From contig CM049321.1 in assembly GCA_026874595.1 (NCBI GenBank), positions 1,300,479 through 1,364,478 on the forward strand: DNA of 64,000 bases, written 5' to 3'. Origin of the DNA: Sipunculus nudus (taxonomy: Eukaryota; Annelida; Sipuncula; Golfingiida; Sipunculidae). The position numbers and the translations under genes are program-made. The notes below the pieces were generated by a model. It saw nothing but the letters and a program-made list of their open reading frames with translations. It made no database searches and was not told where the DNA came from. Positions 11,601-21,666 of the stretch are shown here, piece after piece (position 1 is the first letter of the stretch; the number at the start of each line of letters is the position of its first letter).

Positions 11601-14550
11601 ACTTAAAAAAAAGAACTACAGTAAAACGATTATAACATTTATACGGGAGGAACAATTTCTCGCAAATCTTGGTACTCATCTTCCCAAAATCCCTCTTTCT
11701 CTTAGATGCTCTTATTTTTTACTCACTCGCAAACCCTTTAATGAATTTCAATCGATTTTGAGAAAAAGGTGTGCTATGGACAAGGTTCCATTATGTGGAG
11801 TTCAAAAATTCATGTGTGACTTACCATGAGTAGACGATTCACACCAGAGGCAGCCCTTTGACAGACATTCTTTTTCATGTCCTCCTCCAGGCAAACAATC
11901 CGTCCGTGCACTTTCCGGGATGTTAGACGGGCAGTCTTTTTCTTTATAGAAGCACCACGGCACTCCTGAAATTTACGATTTTCATTTTTTTTATCAAATC
12001 ATGTATATTTCTCTTTCTGTCTTTTTCAATAAATCAACTAAAGAAAATCCTGTTATCCGTAATTAATATTTCAAGGAAGCAGGATTATCAACAGCAAAGG
12101 CATAAAGTTATATAAACTTTAAAAAAAGGACTACAATAAAAATATTATAACATTTATACGGGAGGAACAATTTCTCGCAAATCTTGGTACTCATCTTGCC
12201 AAAATCCCCCTTTCTCTTAGTTGCTCTTATTTATCTCTCACTCACAAACCTTTTTTAACGAATTTCAATCGATTTTGAGAAAAGGCTGTACTATGGACAA
12301 GGTTCCATTATGTGGAGTTCAAAAATTCATGTGTGACTTACCATGAGTAGACGATTCACACCAGAGGCAGCCCTTTGACAGACATTCTTTTTTATGTCCT
12401 CCTCCAGACAAACAATCCGTCCGTGCACTTTCCGGGATGTTAGACGGGCAGTCTTTTTCTTTATAGAAGCACCACGGCACTCCTGAAATTTACGATTTTC
12501 ATTTTTTTTTTATCAAATCATGTATATTTCTCTTTCTGTCTTTTTCAATAAATCAACTAAAGAAAATCCTGTTATCCGTAATTAATATTTCAAGGAAGCA
12601 GGATTATCAACAGCAAAGGCATGAAGTTATATAAACTTTAAAAAAAGGACTACAATAAAAAGATTATAACATTTATACGGGAGGAACAATTTCTCGCAAA
12701 TCTTGGTACTCATCTTGCCAAAATCCCCCTTTCTCTTAGTTACTCTTATTTATCTCTCACTCACAAATCTTTTTTAACGAATTTCAATCGATTTTGAGAA
12801 AAGGCTGTACTATGGACAAGGTTCCATTATGTGGAGTTCAAAAATTCATGTGTGACTTACCATGAGTAGACGATTCACACCAGAGGCAGCCCTTTGACAG
12901 ACATTCTTTTTTATGTCCTCCTCCAGGCAAACAATCCGTCCGTGCACTTTCCGGGATGTTAGACGGGCTGTCTTTTTCTTTATAGAAGCACCACGGCACT
13001 CCTGAAATTTACGATTTTCATTTTTTTTTATCAAATCATGTATATTTCTCTTTCTGTCTTTTTCAAAAAATCAACTAAAGAAAATCCTGTTATCCGTAAT
13101 TAATATTTCAAGGAAGCAGGATTATCAACAGCAAAGGCATGAAGTTATATAAACTTTAAAAAAAGGACTACAATAAAAAGATTATAACATTTATACGGGA
13201 GGAACAATTTCTCGCAAATCTTGGTACTCATCTTGCCAAAATCCCCCTTTCTCTTAGTTGCTCTTATTTATCTCTCACTCACAAACCCTTTTTTAAAGAA
13301 TTTCAATCGATTTTGAGAAAAGGCTGTACTATGGACAAGGTTTCATTATGTGGAGTTCAAAAATTCATGTGTGACTTACCATGAGTAGACGATTCACACC
13401 AGAGGCAGCCCTTTGACAGACATTCTTTTTTATGTCCTCCTCCAGGCAAACAATCCGTCCGTGCACTTTCCGGGATGTTAGACGGGCAGTCTTTTTCTTT
13501 ATAGAAGCACCACGGCACTCCTGAAATTTCCGATTTTCATTTTTTTATATCCAATCATGTATATTTCTCTTTCTGTCTTTTTCAATAAATCAACTAAAGA
13601 AAGTCCTGTTATCCGTAATTAATATTTCAAAGAAGCAGGATTATCAACAGTATAAGCATTAAGTTGTATAAACATAAAAAAAAGAACTACAGTAAAACGA
13701 TTATAACATTTATACGGGAGGAACAATTTCTCGCAAATCTTGGTACTCATCTTCCCAAAATCCCCCTTTCTCTTAGATGCTCTTATTTATCTCTCACTCA
13801 CAAACCCTTTTGAGAAAAAGTTCTGCTATGGACAAGGTTCCATTATGTGGAGTTCAAAAATTCATGTATGACTTACCATGAGTAGACGATTCACACCAGA
13901 GGCAGCCCTTTGACAGACATTCTTTTTTATGTCCACCTTCAGGCAAACAATCCGTCCGTGCACTTTCCGGGATGTTAGACGGGCAGTCTTTTTCTTTATA
14001 GAAGCACCACGGCACTCCTGAAATTTCCGATTTTCTTTTTTTTTTATATCCAATCATGTATATTTCTCTTTCTGTCTTTTTCAATAAATCAACTAAAGAA
14101 AATCCTGTTATCCGTAATTAATATTTCACGGAAACAGGATTATCAACAGCAAAGGCATGAAGTTATATAAACTTTAAAAAAAGAATTACAATAAAAAGAA
14201 TATAACATTTATACGGAGGGGAACAATTTCTCGCAAATCTTGGTACTCATCTTGCCAAAATCCTCCTTTCTCTTAGTTGCTCTTATTTATCTCTCACTCA
14301 CAAACCCTTTTTAACGAATTTCAATCGATTTTGAGAAAAGGCTGTACTATGGACAAGGTTTCATTATGTGGAGTTCAAAACTTCATGTGTGACTTACCAT
14401 GAGTAGACGATTCACACCAGAGGCAGCCCTTTGACAGACATTCTTTTTCATGTCCTCCTCCAGGCATACAATCCGTCCGTGCATTTTCCGTTATGGTAGA
14501 CGGGCAGGGCCCGGGCTCTGGATTGATCAAATCCCCATGTGCAACCATGA
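5456..14550 (-). CDS. Multi-trefoil (P-type) domain secreted protein, exon array
   Basis: Gene model, 5' to 3' on the minus strand: 14550-14398, fifteen 141-bp exons (14017-13877 down to 6783-6643), then 5655-5456 with the stop. Nearly all borders are GT/AG; every junction is phase 1 (CAT G | GA GTG CCG). Each internal exon supplies the last cysteine of one trefoil (PWCF) and the first five of the next, so about 17 trefoils result in about 820 residues plus a signal peptide whose exon I did not find. Cysteine order is C-x11-C-x9-C-x4-C-x2-C-x9-C with the family arginine three residues before C2. The C-[LYH]-W-C spacing differs from the adjacent CC of classical trefoils. Trefoil proteins are compact, disulphide-rich secreted modules of mucus and some glycosidases; a mucus or matrix role is inference. 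The same exon frame has no stop anywhere, and in the oldest unit the exon is far better kept than its intron, suggesting constraint. Confidence 0.78.
6188..6222 (-). pseudogene. Decayed half-unit or alternative terminal exon
   Basis: A degenerate copy of the array acceptor (TATTTTAG) is followed in phase 1 by MPWCFYKDDD and TGA. The flanking bases match the array intron, but the part from mid-intron to mid-exon is deleted. If used, it would close the last array trefoil and end the protein 11 codons later. It may equally be a dead remnant. Confidence 0.45.
6643..6783 (-). CDS. Trefoil exon, unit 1 (most diverged)
   Basis: 47 codons, donor GTAGGT, acceptor TTTCAG. It differs from the others at FFKEKD and CMPEGGDKRKC, but all six cysteine positions are kept. 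Its 3' intron is strongly diverged from the rest of the array while the exon is not. Confidence 0.8.
7163..7303 (-). CDS. Trefoil exon, unit 2, with destroyed splice donor
   Basis: The coding part is intact and matches neighbours. The donor, GTAAGT in most other units, reads CTAAGT here (plus-strand 7161-7162 is AG instead of AC). The exon is probably skipped; skipping keeps frame because every exon is phase 1-1. Confidence 0.7.
7681..7821 (-). CDS. Trefoil exon, unit 3
   Basis: Open and complete. The acceptor is TTTAAG instead of TTTCAG, still AG. It carries GHEKEC where most copies have GHKKEC. Confidence 0.78.
8199..8339 (-). CDS. Trefoil exon, unit 4
   Basis: Consensus sequence: VPWCFYKEKD, the first five cysteines of the next repeat, ESSTH. 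The donor is GTAAAT, a weaker variant. Confidence 0.78.
8716..8856 (-). CDS. Trefoil exon, unit 5
   Basis: Consensus coding sequence; donor GTAGGT. Confidence 0.78.
9234..9374 (-). CDS. Trefoil exon, unit 6 (GCHWC variant)
   Basis: Leu to His between the fourth and fifth cysteines (GCHWC). Shared only with unit 8, its tandem duplicate. Confidence 0.78.
9752..9892 (-). CDS. Trefoil exon, unit 7
   Basis: Carries YKKKD, PSKIPERAR and ESTTH, a set shared only with unit 9. Confidence 0.78.
10271..10411 (-). CDS. Trefoil exon, unit 8 (GCHWC variant)
   Basis: Duplicate of unit 6, 1037 bp away, with matching flanking intron. Confidence 0.78.
10789..10929 (-). CDS. Trefoil exon, unit 9
   Basis: Duplicate of unit 7, 1037 bp away, with the same private substitutions. 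Confidence 0.78.
11309..11449 (-). CDS. Trefoil exon, unit 10
   Basis: Asp to Asn just before the first cysteine (KEKNC); otherwise consensus. Confidence 0.78.
11825..11965 (-). CDS. Trefoil exon, unit 11
   Basis: GHEKEC variant, as in units 3, 7 and 9. Donor GTAAGT. Confidence 0.78.
12342..12482 (-). CDS. Trefoil exon, unit 12
   Basis: Pro to Ser after the second cysteine (DCLSGGG); otherwise consensus. Confidence 0.78.
12861..13001 (-). CDS. Trefoil exon, unit 13, first cysteine lost
   Basis: TGC to AGC changes KDCPS to KDSPS, removing the first trefoil cysteine (partner of the fifth in the classical 1-5, 2-4, 3-6 pattern). The rest of the exon and both borders are intact. Confidence 0.75.
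13380..13520 (-). CDS. Trefoil exon, unit 14
   Basis: Consensus coding sequence, donor GTAAGT. Confidence 0.78.
13877..14017 (-). CDS. Trefoil exon, unit 15
   Basis: Carries CLPEGGHKKEC. The intron on its 3' side is about 20 bp shorter than the others owing to a small deletion near 13810. Confidence 0.78.
14398..14550 (-). CDS. 5' trefoil exon with non-array leader
   Basis: Array homology covers 14398-14507; upstream the sequence is unique but stays in frame (MVAHGDLINPEPGPCPSTIT, then ENARTDC and onward). The acceptor TTTCTTGTTGTAG is the best polypyrimidine tract in the gene. It gives a 153-bp phase 1-1 exon, the phase usual for an exon that follows a signal-peptide exon. The missing upstream exon should supply the start. 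The first cysteine here begins the first trefoil of the protein. Confidence 0.6.
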
Positions 14551-14750
14551 CTACAACAAGAAACGTACGTGCAATTATGTCTTCAAAAGTCCTTTGGACT
14601 AAGCTAAAAAAGTAGGCACGGGGGTTTCAGTGATAATCCAGCTCCTTTAGAGGCTGCTCCTCTTCGCCATCTTCTTTGAAGTCCTGTTATCACAGATGCG
14701 TAAATTTATCTTCAAGATTGGAAGTGAGGGTAGGGGTTTGGTGGATGACA

Positions 14751-14753
<3 letters not shown>

Positions 14754-14811
<58 letters not shown>

Positions 14812-15088
14812 CGGTTTTAAAAAATAAGGTTTGTTTCCATATGAGAAATGCCCCTAACAAAACACGGCGTATCCACGAGCAAGCTCCGCAACTCTCATTC
14901 AGTTTTGGAAAGAGTATTTTTCATCAAATAATGACATAAATGAAGAAATCCTTAAATCATGTGAAAGCCCTTAAAATATAAATGAAGTTTTTTATGAATA
15001 TAAATGTCCCTGCCTTAAACACAGACATCTGGCCACAACAGGACCGCAGGGCCTGACATCCTTTCACTGTATATATATATAATATATA

Positions 15089-15143
<55 letters not shown>
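14754..15143. repeat. Two long (TA)n microsatellites
   Basis: (TA)n at about 14754-14809 and 15068-15143, separated by unique sequence. Confidence 0.95.
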
Positions 15144-15146
<3 letters not shown>

Positions 15147-15245
15147 TAACCATCTGGTTCTTTGTATAGAGATCGAACTGGTATGCACAGAAAAGTCGGT
15201 TCAACGGCAATGAACCGACTTCTCTCTGTATACAAGTTCCATATA

Positions 15246-16491
15246 CAGTAGAACGTCTGCTAACGGCCAAGCCATAATAACGGTCAATACGTCTATAACG
15301 GTCAGATTTTCCGGTCCCGAATGTTCGCCCGTTATATTTCAGAATCATTTTGTTGTCAGTTACGGTCCCTCCCCTTTTCCGTATTACGGCCAAGTTTCTC
15401 GGTCCCGCAGGCTGGGAAACGCCTCAATTACGGTCAGGGGCAGTGATTCCGTTGCATGGGCTCAACAAATTGACCGGCCACTTCTGACCTCAATATCATT
15501 AAACAGTTGTCGGCTCTCACATATTCCTGTTTGTTAATAAGTGCCTGGATAAAGGTAACCACTCGACCGTGACTGAATAGCTTGATACGTAACCTGCGTC
15601 GTATTACCCCAACACAGCCTCATTAGCATGCACATTAGTGAGGCATATGTTCCCACCTGCGTTTATGTTTGTGAATCAGTCGTGCGAACCGGATCTTAAA
15701 CAGGTGTTTGTCATTTAATTAACTAATGACAGCCAGCGGGATTATATCATAATAAAGGTTATGCAAACTGTGGATCTTTAAACTTTATTTAATGTCCTTG
15801 TGAACAAGTACATCAAACGAAAACAGTGCGGCAAACATCGCACAATTTACTCATACATGAATAATTATGAAGGAAATATAAACATTGTTACATGTATAAA
15901 ATGTTACGTATATTCTGTCCCAATCACTTTAAACATTATGGTCACCAAGAGAAGACATGAACTAGCTCTCAAAAAAGGTAGATCTGATCAGAAAGAGTGA
16001 CGGGAAAAGCAGTCGACAGCTTAGCAGAAATCTATGGTGGCGGCCGAACTTAAAACACACTTAAGAGGAAGCGAAAGATTATGGAACAGTGTGAAGAAAA
16101 CGCAAATGCCAGTAGATAGAGACAGTGTGTATCTACAGGGAATGATAAACTGAAAGATGTCATGTGGCAGTGGTTCAACAAATTTTTACAAATGTTATGG
16201 ATATACAATCTGTTTGTAATTTAATAGCAAACACTGTATTTATATATATGGTTGGTAATTGTTATAAATAGGGTTGAAGTGATTGTAAATATTTTATTTT
16301 TTATTGATAACAATAATTATACCAATACTCTGTATATACGTTTATTTTGTTGATTGTAATAAAGATTTGAACTTGGTTTCGTGTTACATTTTAACCCACT
16401 TTTCCTGGTCAAGTCCTGTATAACGGCCACTCCAGAATTAAGGCCACTTTTATCCAGTCCCGATGGTGACCGTAATACAGGCGTTCTACTG
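15246..16491 (+). mobile_element. Decayed pogo/Tigger-like DNA transposon
   Basis: Ends are inverted: CAGTAGAACGTCTGCTAACG at 15246 and the reverse complement of CAGTAGAACGCCTGTATTAC ending at 16491. Subterminal copies of TAACGGTCA lie inside both ends. Inside, the remains of a pogo-type N-terminus can be read: MVTKRRHELALKKG at 15938, then a shifted frame with LAEIYGG, KRKRKIMEQCEENA and KDVMWQWFNKF. These resemble the CENP-B/Tigger DNA-binding region. Stops and frameshifts make it non-autonomous. The expected TA target duplication is visible only on the left. Confidence 0.7.
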
Positions 16492-17392
16492 AATATATGT
16501 GTGTGTGTCTGTGTGTCTGTGTGTGTATGAAATTGTGTTTGTATAACCGAACTTAAGAGGACACTATATTGACTGCACACCAAACGCGCGATGACTTTTT
16601 CTTCCTGTGAGGACTTACAAACGGGTCCTCGTAAACGAAAAGATGTAAAAGCATCATAAAAGCATTAAAAAAGCTTGAGAAACTCTGGTCGGGAAGTTTC
16701 TTGCAAGTCCTCAGAAAGAACGCTTTGATTGAAATTTATTTTGTGTGTTTCACAGTGCCATACATTGAGAGCTTTGCAAGATGGTTAGAAAGGTGTTCGT
16801 GTTAGCCAGTAGCACGAAAATATGTTTAAACTGGTTATACAACCTGTGTAGCGGTATCAGATCCTATTTAGATCATGAGGAGTTAGAATTAGAACCTTAT
16901 ATTACCATGGGTTCCAGGAGTAAATAGGAAATAAAAAACTAATAGATTTTCTCATCTACATGATTGGTATAAACTCTAATCTGTCAAGAAAAAAACTTGA
17001 TGAAGCTTAGTTCTAAAGTTTATAATACACCTAACGTTTTACATGATAAAATCATTAATCTTTTCAACCAGTGTAAATATATGTTAATATATGTTTAACT
17101 TTTGTATTTTGTGCTTTGCACTTTATTTATCGAGAGAGCATGTTACATCATTATATTGTTACATTATTCATTGATTTCTTTCAAATCTGTCTTGTTTCAT
17201 TCTGGTGAAAATTGAGAATTATCATAGAATTTCAACATTACTTTAAATATTTAATATCTTTACATACTTTATGTACTTTTACTTCTACCATGATGTCTTG
17301 TATATATAATGTGTTTATATATATATATATCTATAGGAAAGCATGTACATTAGCCGGATTGGCTACTTTCGTCATCCTGTTATAAATAATAT
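16492..17392. other. No feature seen
   Basis: AT-rich; a short TG microsatellite at 16498-16527 and a TA stretch near 17316. Confidence 0.5.
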
Positions 17393-18110
17393 ACAGTGAA
17401 ACCCCGTTGTGTCGAAATCGGTTAAGTGGAATTGTCGAAGTCGAATAAGGAGTCCCTGCAAAAATAACAGATACACCTTACTTATTTAACGCCTTTTCTA
17501 TCGAACTCGGATGGGCCGAAAAACCTGATGTGTCGAAGTGATTTGTTGGTCCCAAGCTAGTATTTTTATCGTTTAACTTGAAGTTGGGTCTCGTGAATGT
17601 TTAAGTAGCAGTTGTGCACGGCTCGCCAATCGTGATTGGGCCATGATGACCAGTTATACCGGAAATAAATTAATACCGACAAGGCTCTTACTCATCAAGC
17701 GCGATGGCTCTGTCGCTCGAATCGAGTTCACGCTGCATTAATGTTTGGATAACAGTTGTGCACGATATATCAATCATACCTATGACAGTGATGACCAATT
17801 ACATAATTAATACCGGCAAGGATCAAACTCAATAAACGCAATGGTTTACATACCTGTTCAGTTGTTTAAATGTTTGGCCAATTAGGAAAATGAGATTTAT
17901 GTCAGATTGACTCATATTTTACATAGAGTACATTATACTGCATTACTCTTCACTTTTATATTGTTCGTATCCTGTTTGCTATGGCCTGTTCGCCACCTGG
18001 CAGGCGTAAGCTTCATGTAAAACACATTGAGCAGAAGTACGAAGCACTCAGTTCCTCGAGGCTGAAAATGGTTTATTGTGTGACACAAAAAAATACCACT
18101 GAAAATATAA
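17393..18110 (+). mobile_element. Fragment of a second pogo/Tigger-like element
   Basis: Begins CAGTGAAACCCCGTTGTGTC, a typical end of this class, preceded by TA. At 17981 a reading frame opens with MACSPPGRRKLHVKHIEQKYEAL, which resembles a Tigger/CENP-B N-terminus, and then degenerates. No matching right end was found. Confidence 0.5.
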
Positions 18111-20320
18111 TTTTCAATTATAAAATTTATAGTTTACCTGAACAGATAACAATTAGACAGGAATTCCTGGTCGCCATGCTTTCTCTCGCTCTGTCTTCTC
18201 ACGGTAAACTCTGAGAGAATATATATATAAAATGCTTCAGAACCTTAATATATTTGAGATATTACAAGCAAGTAAAAGATTGAAAAGTATGGTCAAGCAG
18301 AAAAGCAAAACTGAAACTAAACTCTCTCATAATAATTATTCATATATTTTTTTCAGCTTGTTATCTCACTCTCTCAGTAACAGGGGTGATGTTCACATTT
18401 ATCAACCCTCACCCCCCCCCCCCCCTCCCCCAACCCAACCCAACCCCTCCCTCTTGGCAAAATATGGGGGATATATATCCAGCTCCGCCCTTTTTTGACG
18501 CCCCCGAGTTTAAGAGATAAAACATTAACATTTGAATTAAACTATTTACCAAGGAACATTTACGGTTTATTTTGCAAAACAGATTAAAATAACAAACTAG
18601 GTAAGAATAAATATTTGATAGTCCTAAGTTCATATATATATTATTCTTGGCTGGGTAAAATGCAATGAATTATTTCAGAATAACATATAATTAATATTTT
18701 AACTAAGATTTAATTAAGATTTTTAACATCATGGTCTGTTTTATTGTTTTTTTAGGTCTTTCCGGGTGTATAACTGTTCTAAATGTATTGCCATGTTTTT
18801 TTAACTTGTGAAGGGGATTGGGTATTATATAAGCAGTGTGTAGTCAGGAGGGTGCAGCAGGGGACCATGGAAACAGCAACCCTAAACGGAATATAACTAA
18901 GTTAAATGTCGTGAAAATAGGCTCTTTCCAACCTTTTCCCAATTTACATTTATGCTGTGGCAACTATGTCTCTTGTTTTAGTAATAAAAATATTAGAGAA
19001 TATTGAAGTTTATACTCTGCTGAACAGACACAAAGATTTTTTTTTTCAATTTTTATCACAACTCTCTTAAATTCTTAGAATATTTGGGGTATGTATATAA
19101 TTTTTAAACTCTGATGTGTCGATCCATAGCCGCTTGACAGAACTATATGACTATATGAACTCGGATTTTCTTACTTTGAGTGGTTTTATATGTAAAACAC
19201 ATCATAAAGTCTCCCCACAAGAGACAATGTTTAAGCATACCAATCCCACCTTTGAGACTAATCTCGTCTGTGTTCTTACACATATCTCATCGATATTGTC
19301 CTATGTTAGGGACCAAGCTGTCTACATCCATGTTTTCATGGTCAAGGATTATGATCAACCGTTGCATAAAACTATTAAATAAATATTTAATATGTAAATT
19401 AGCCTTCGTCATTACTTTAACTACCTGTTTTGCTCATATTCCTTTTGGACTTGTTCCATCTTAGATATAAAGATCACTAAACCCATATTTCATGGTCAGG
19501 GATTATGATGAACAGTTTCAAATTATCCTTTGGTGATTTTCATTTAATTTGTAATATGCAAATTAGCTGTCGCCATTTTGGGACTCCTTATTTTGCTTAT
19601 ATCGTCTTACGGAACCAGGTTATGTTAAATCATTTCAAACTACCATTTATTGGATTTAAATCTTAGAGATCAAGGTATCTTAATTTTTCTTAAGTTATAG
19701 GCTTGAATGATGTACAGTTCAAAATAAGCTTTTGGAGAGTGTTATGGGCTCATATGAAACTTAAGTAAAAATAAAACAAGTGTATTCAATATTATTTATA
19801 GAACATATATTTTAAATGAAAGTACCTTCTGTACCTTATTGTTTCCTTATTGTTACAGATACAAAACACACTGAAAGTAAATGCGCCTTTACTTATATGG
19901 CTAATCAGCTAATAAGAGTGCAATAACGTGATTTCAACGATGACCATTTATTTCACAGTCGCTGATAAGACTACGAAAGTGATAAGTCAATTTGCATGAT
20001 AACAATTAATCAAGTGAAACAGCTAATTAAAGTAGCTATCAAAAATTAATGTTATTATACATGAACTGGATTGGACATTCAATGATAAACATTGATTTTA
20101 CTTTCACTGGCACCCATTTTTATTTTAAGACTTTGATGAAATGCATTTTCTATCCATCTTCGATATGACGGAGTAGGGATCTCACAATAATCTATGGTGT
20201 AATTATATACATTAAAACTTCGGAATTATACCAAACCACTGGACCTCGATAAAGACAGCAATCCTGTAATTATATAATAGGCGATCGCTCTTTAGAGTAA
20301 TAACTAGAGAGTATTTCGTG

Positions 20321-20376
<56 letters not shown>

Positions 20377-20466
20377 TTTAGGACATCTAACATTGATATT
20401 ATTGTATGGTGTCCTATTAAAAGCAACATGTTAAATATATAACACAAGATTTTGCACCCTCCACCT
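18111..20466. other. Intergenic, no gene
   Basis: Contains a poly-C/CCCAA tract (18412-18442), a diverged repeat of CATGGTCAAGGATTATGATC (19337 and 19491) and a (TA)n run (20323-20368). Confidence 0.5.
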
Positions 20467-20598
20467 CTATTACTAATCATTTAACATATCAAGCATGATA
20501 TTTATCATTCTCATGATAAACGCAATACAGCCCTATTACTAATCATTTAACATATCCAACATAATATTTATCATTCTCATGATAAGCGCAATACAGAT
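20467..20598. repeat. 66-bp tandem duplication
   Basis: Two copies starting at 20467 and 20533 (CTATTACTAATCATTTAACA onward), with about six differences. Confidence 0.85.
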
Positions 20599-20723
20599 TC
20601 ATGTTCCGTTATGTCATTTAGTGAAACCCTAAATACTAGTAATTATAATAGGCAAATGTTGCGTAAATAAAATGCTTCATGGTCATTTGGCTTTAATTAC
20701 GTTGTATAACTACATATTTGCAG

Positions 20724-20816
20724 TTCCCAAATCCACGAATGCAAATAGAGCTTTGGGACGGATATACAGGACGCGACAAAATACAAATAGACGACCAATG
20801 CCCATACATTGTCTGA
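20724..20816 (+). CDS. Candidate terminal exon, unknown protein
   Basis: Follows CATATTTGCAG. Thirty codons in phase 0 read FPNPRMQIELWDGYTGRDKI and then QIDDQCPYIV before TGA. The composition (Trp, Asp, Gly, Pro, Cys in an AT-rich background) looks coding. I do not recognise the family and see no linked exon. Confidence 0.3.
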   Translation, partial: FPNPRMQIELWDGYTGRDKIQIDDQCPYIV

Positions 20817-21508
20817 TCTTTTTTACACACACATTAAAGTATAAACGATCCATAGTATTCTACTCACTGCGGTACCGTTTGTACTGATATCACTAATATA
20901 AAAAAGACAAGGTATCAGAGACAACCGGGCATTAGCATAACCCGTCAACCCGACACATTGGACCACAGTGTCCGCCCAAATTATGTTATCAATCCACCAT
21001 CTCGCTTATCTGCGAGTGCTATACTACGGAGCTTTGGTTCAGAACATTTGTTTCTTCAATACACCTACACAGACTCAATTATATTTTTGAGACCATAAAA
21101 CTTTAACTGGTAAATGATTTGGTCTCTGTTTATTTTCGTTGGCATATCTCTATTTAAATTATTTGTTTTGGGAATTTTACAGGTCACATATATTTAAATT
21201 ATTGGGTCAGAGAAATATTGCGTATTATATTATTGGATCATTTTATATATAGACGTGATTTATATGAAATTATATGTTAAAAATGTTATGTCATCGTAAT
21301 TCTGGGTCATATAAAATGTTTATTGCACGATGTAACCATGATGTACATACATAACTAAATCCTCTATAACATGACACGTGACAGAGTTATGAGTACGTTC
21401 ATGAATTCGGGCCGTGAAATGTTTTGTTTTCATTATTCAATTTTTTCCAGTAATTGTATATGTTAATCATTCTATTTTAAAGTAATTTTTGTTTCAATAT
21501 TATCCCAG

Positions 21509-21666
21509 ACAACAATGTAAGAGCACCACCGATAGACGGTGTCCGTATTGGTAATATAAAAGGTCTAATGAACGAGGCTTACACATTGGGCTCATCGGCT
21601 TTTAACATGTTGACAGCGGAACGGATTCTTTTCGAAGCCAACCTAGACTTCTTTAAAACGATGTAA
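21509..21666 (+). CDS. Candidate terminal exon, unknown protein
   Basis: Preceded by TTTGTTTCAATATTATCCCAG, a reasonable acceptor. Two bases plus 51 codons and TAA read DNNVRAPPIDGVRIGNIKGL, MNEAYTLGSSAFNMLTAERI and LFEANLDFFKTM. Amphipathic, helix-like and protein-like in composition, but no family recognised. Upstream exons were not identified, and it need not belong with 20724-20816. Confidence 0.35.

Larger units (their letters stand above)
6110..14507 (-). repeat. ~518-bp tandem exon-intron array
   Basis: Fifteen full units of 497-521 bp plus a partial one at each end. Exon and intron repeat together, with only a few percent difference among the inner units. The left-most (3') unit, 6223-6783, is clearly older, and 6110-6222 is a remnant carrying an internal deletion. 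Homology stops inside the 5' exon at 14507. The pattern indicates recent unequal crossing-over or gene conversion in the array core. Confidence 0.9.

Noticed and set aside
6967-11829. Plus-strand frames of 62-79 codons in each array unit
   Set aside because: They read the array introns or the antisense of the trefoil exons and repeat only because the unit repeats. The GT/AG borders and cysteine pattern are on the minus strand.
7666-14053. Repeated minus-strand 62-codon frame starting MIKKNENRK
   Set aside because: It overlaps the trefoil exons in the wrong frame and reads through the acceptor. No cysteine or domain pattern.
14676-15393. Frames dominated by Tyr-Ile runs
   Set aside because: They are (TA)n translations without coding context or conserved flanks, unlike the 26274/31877 pair.
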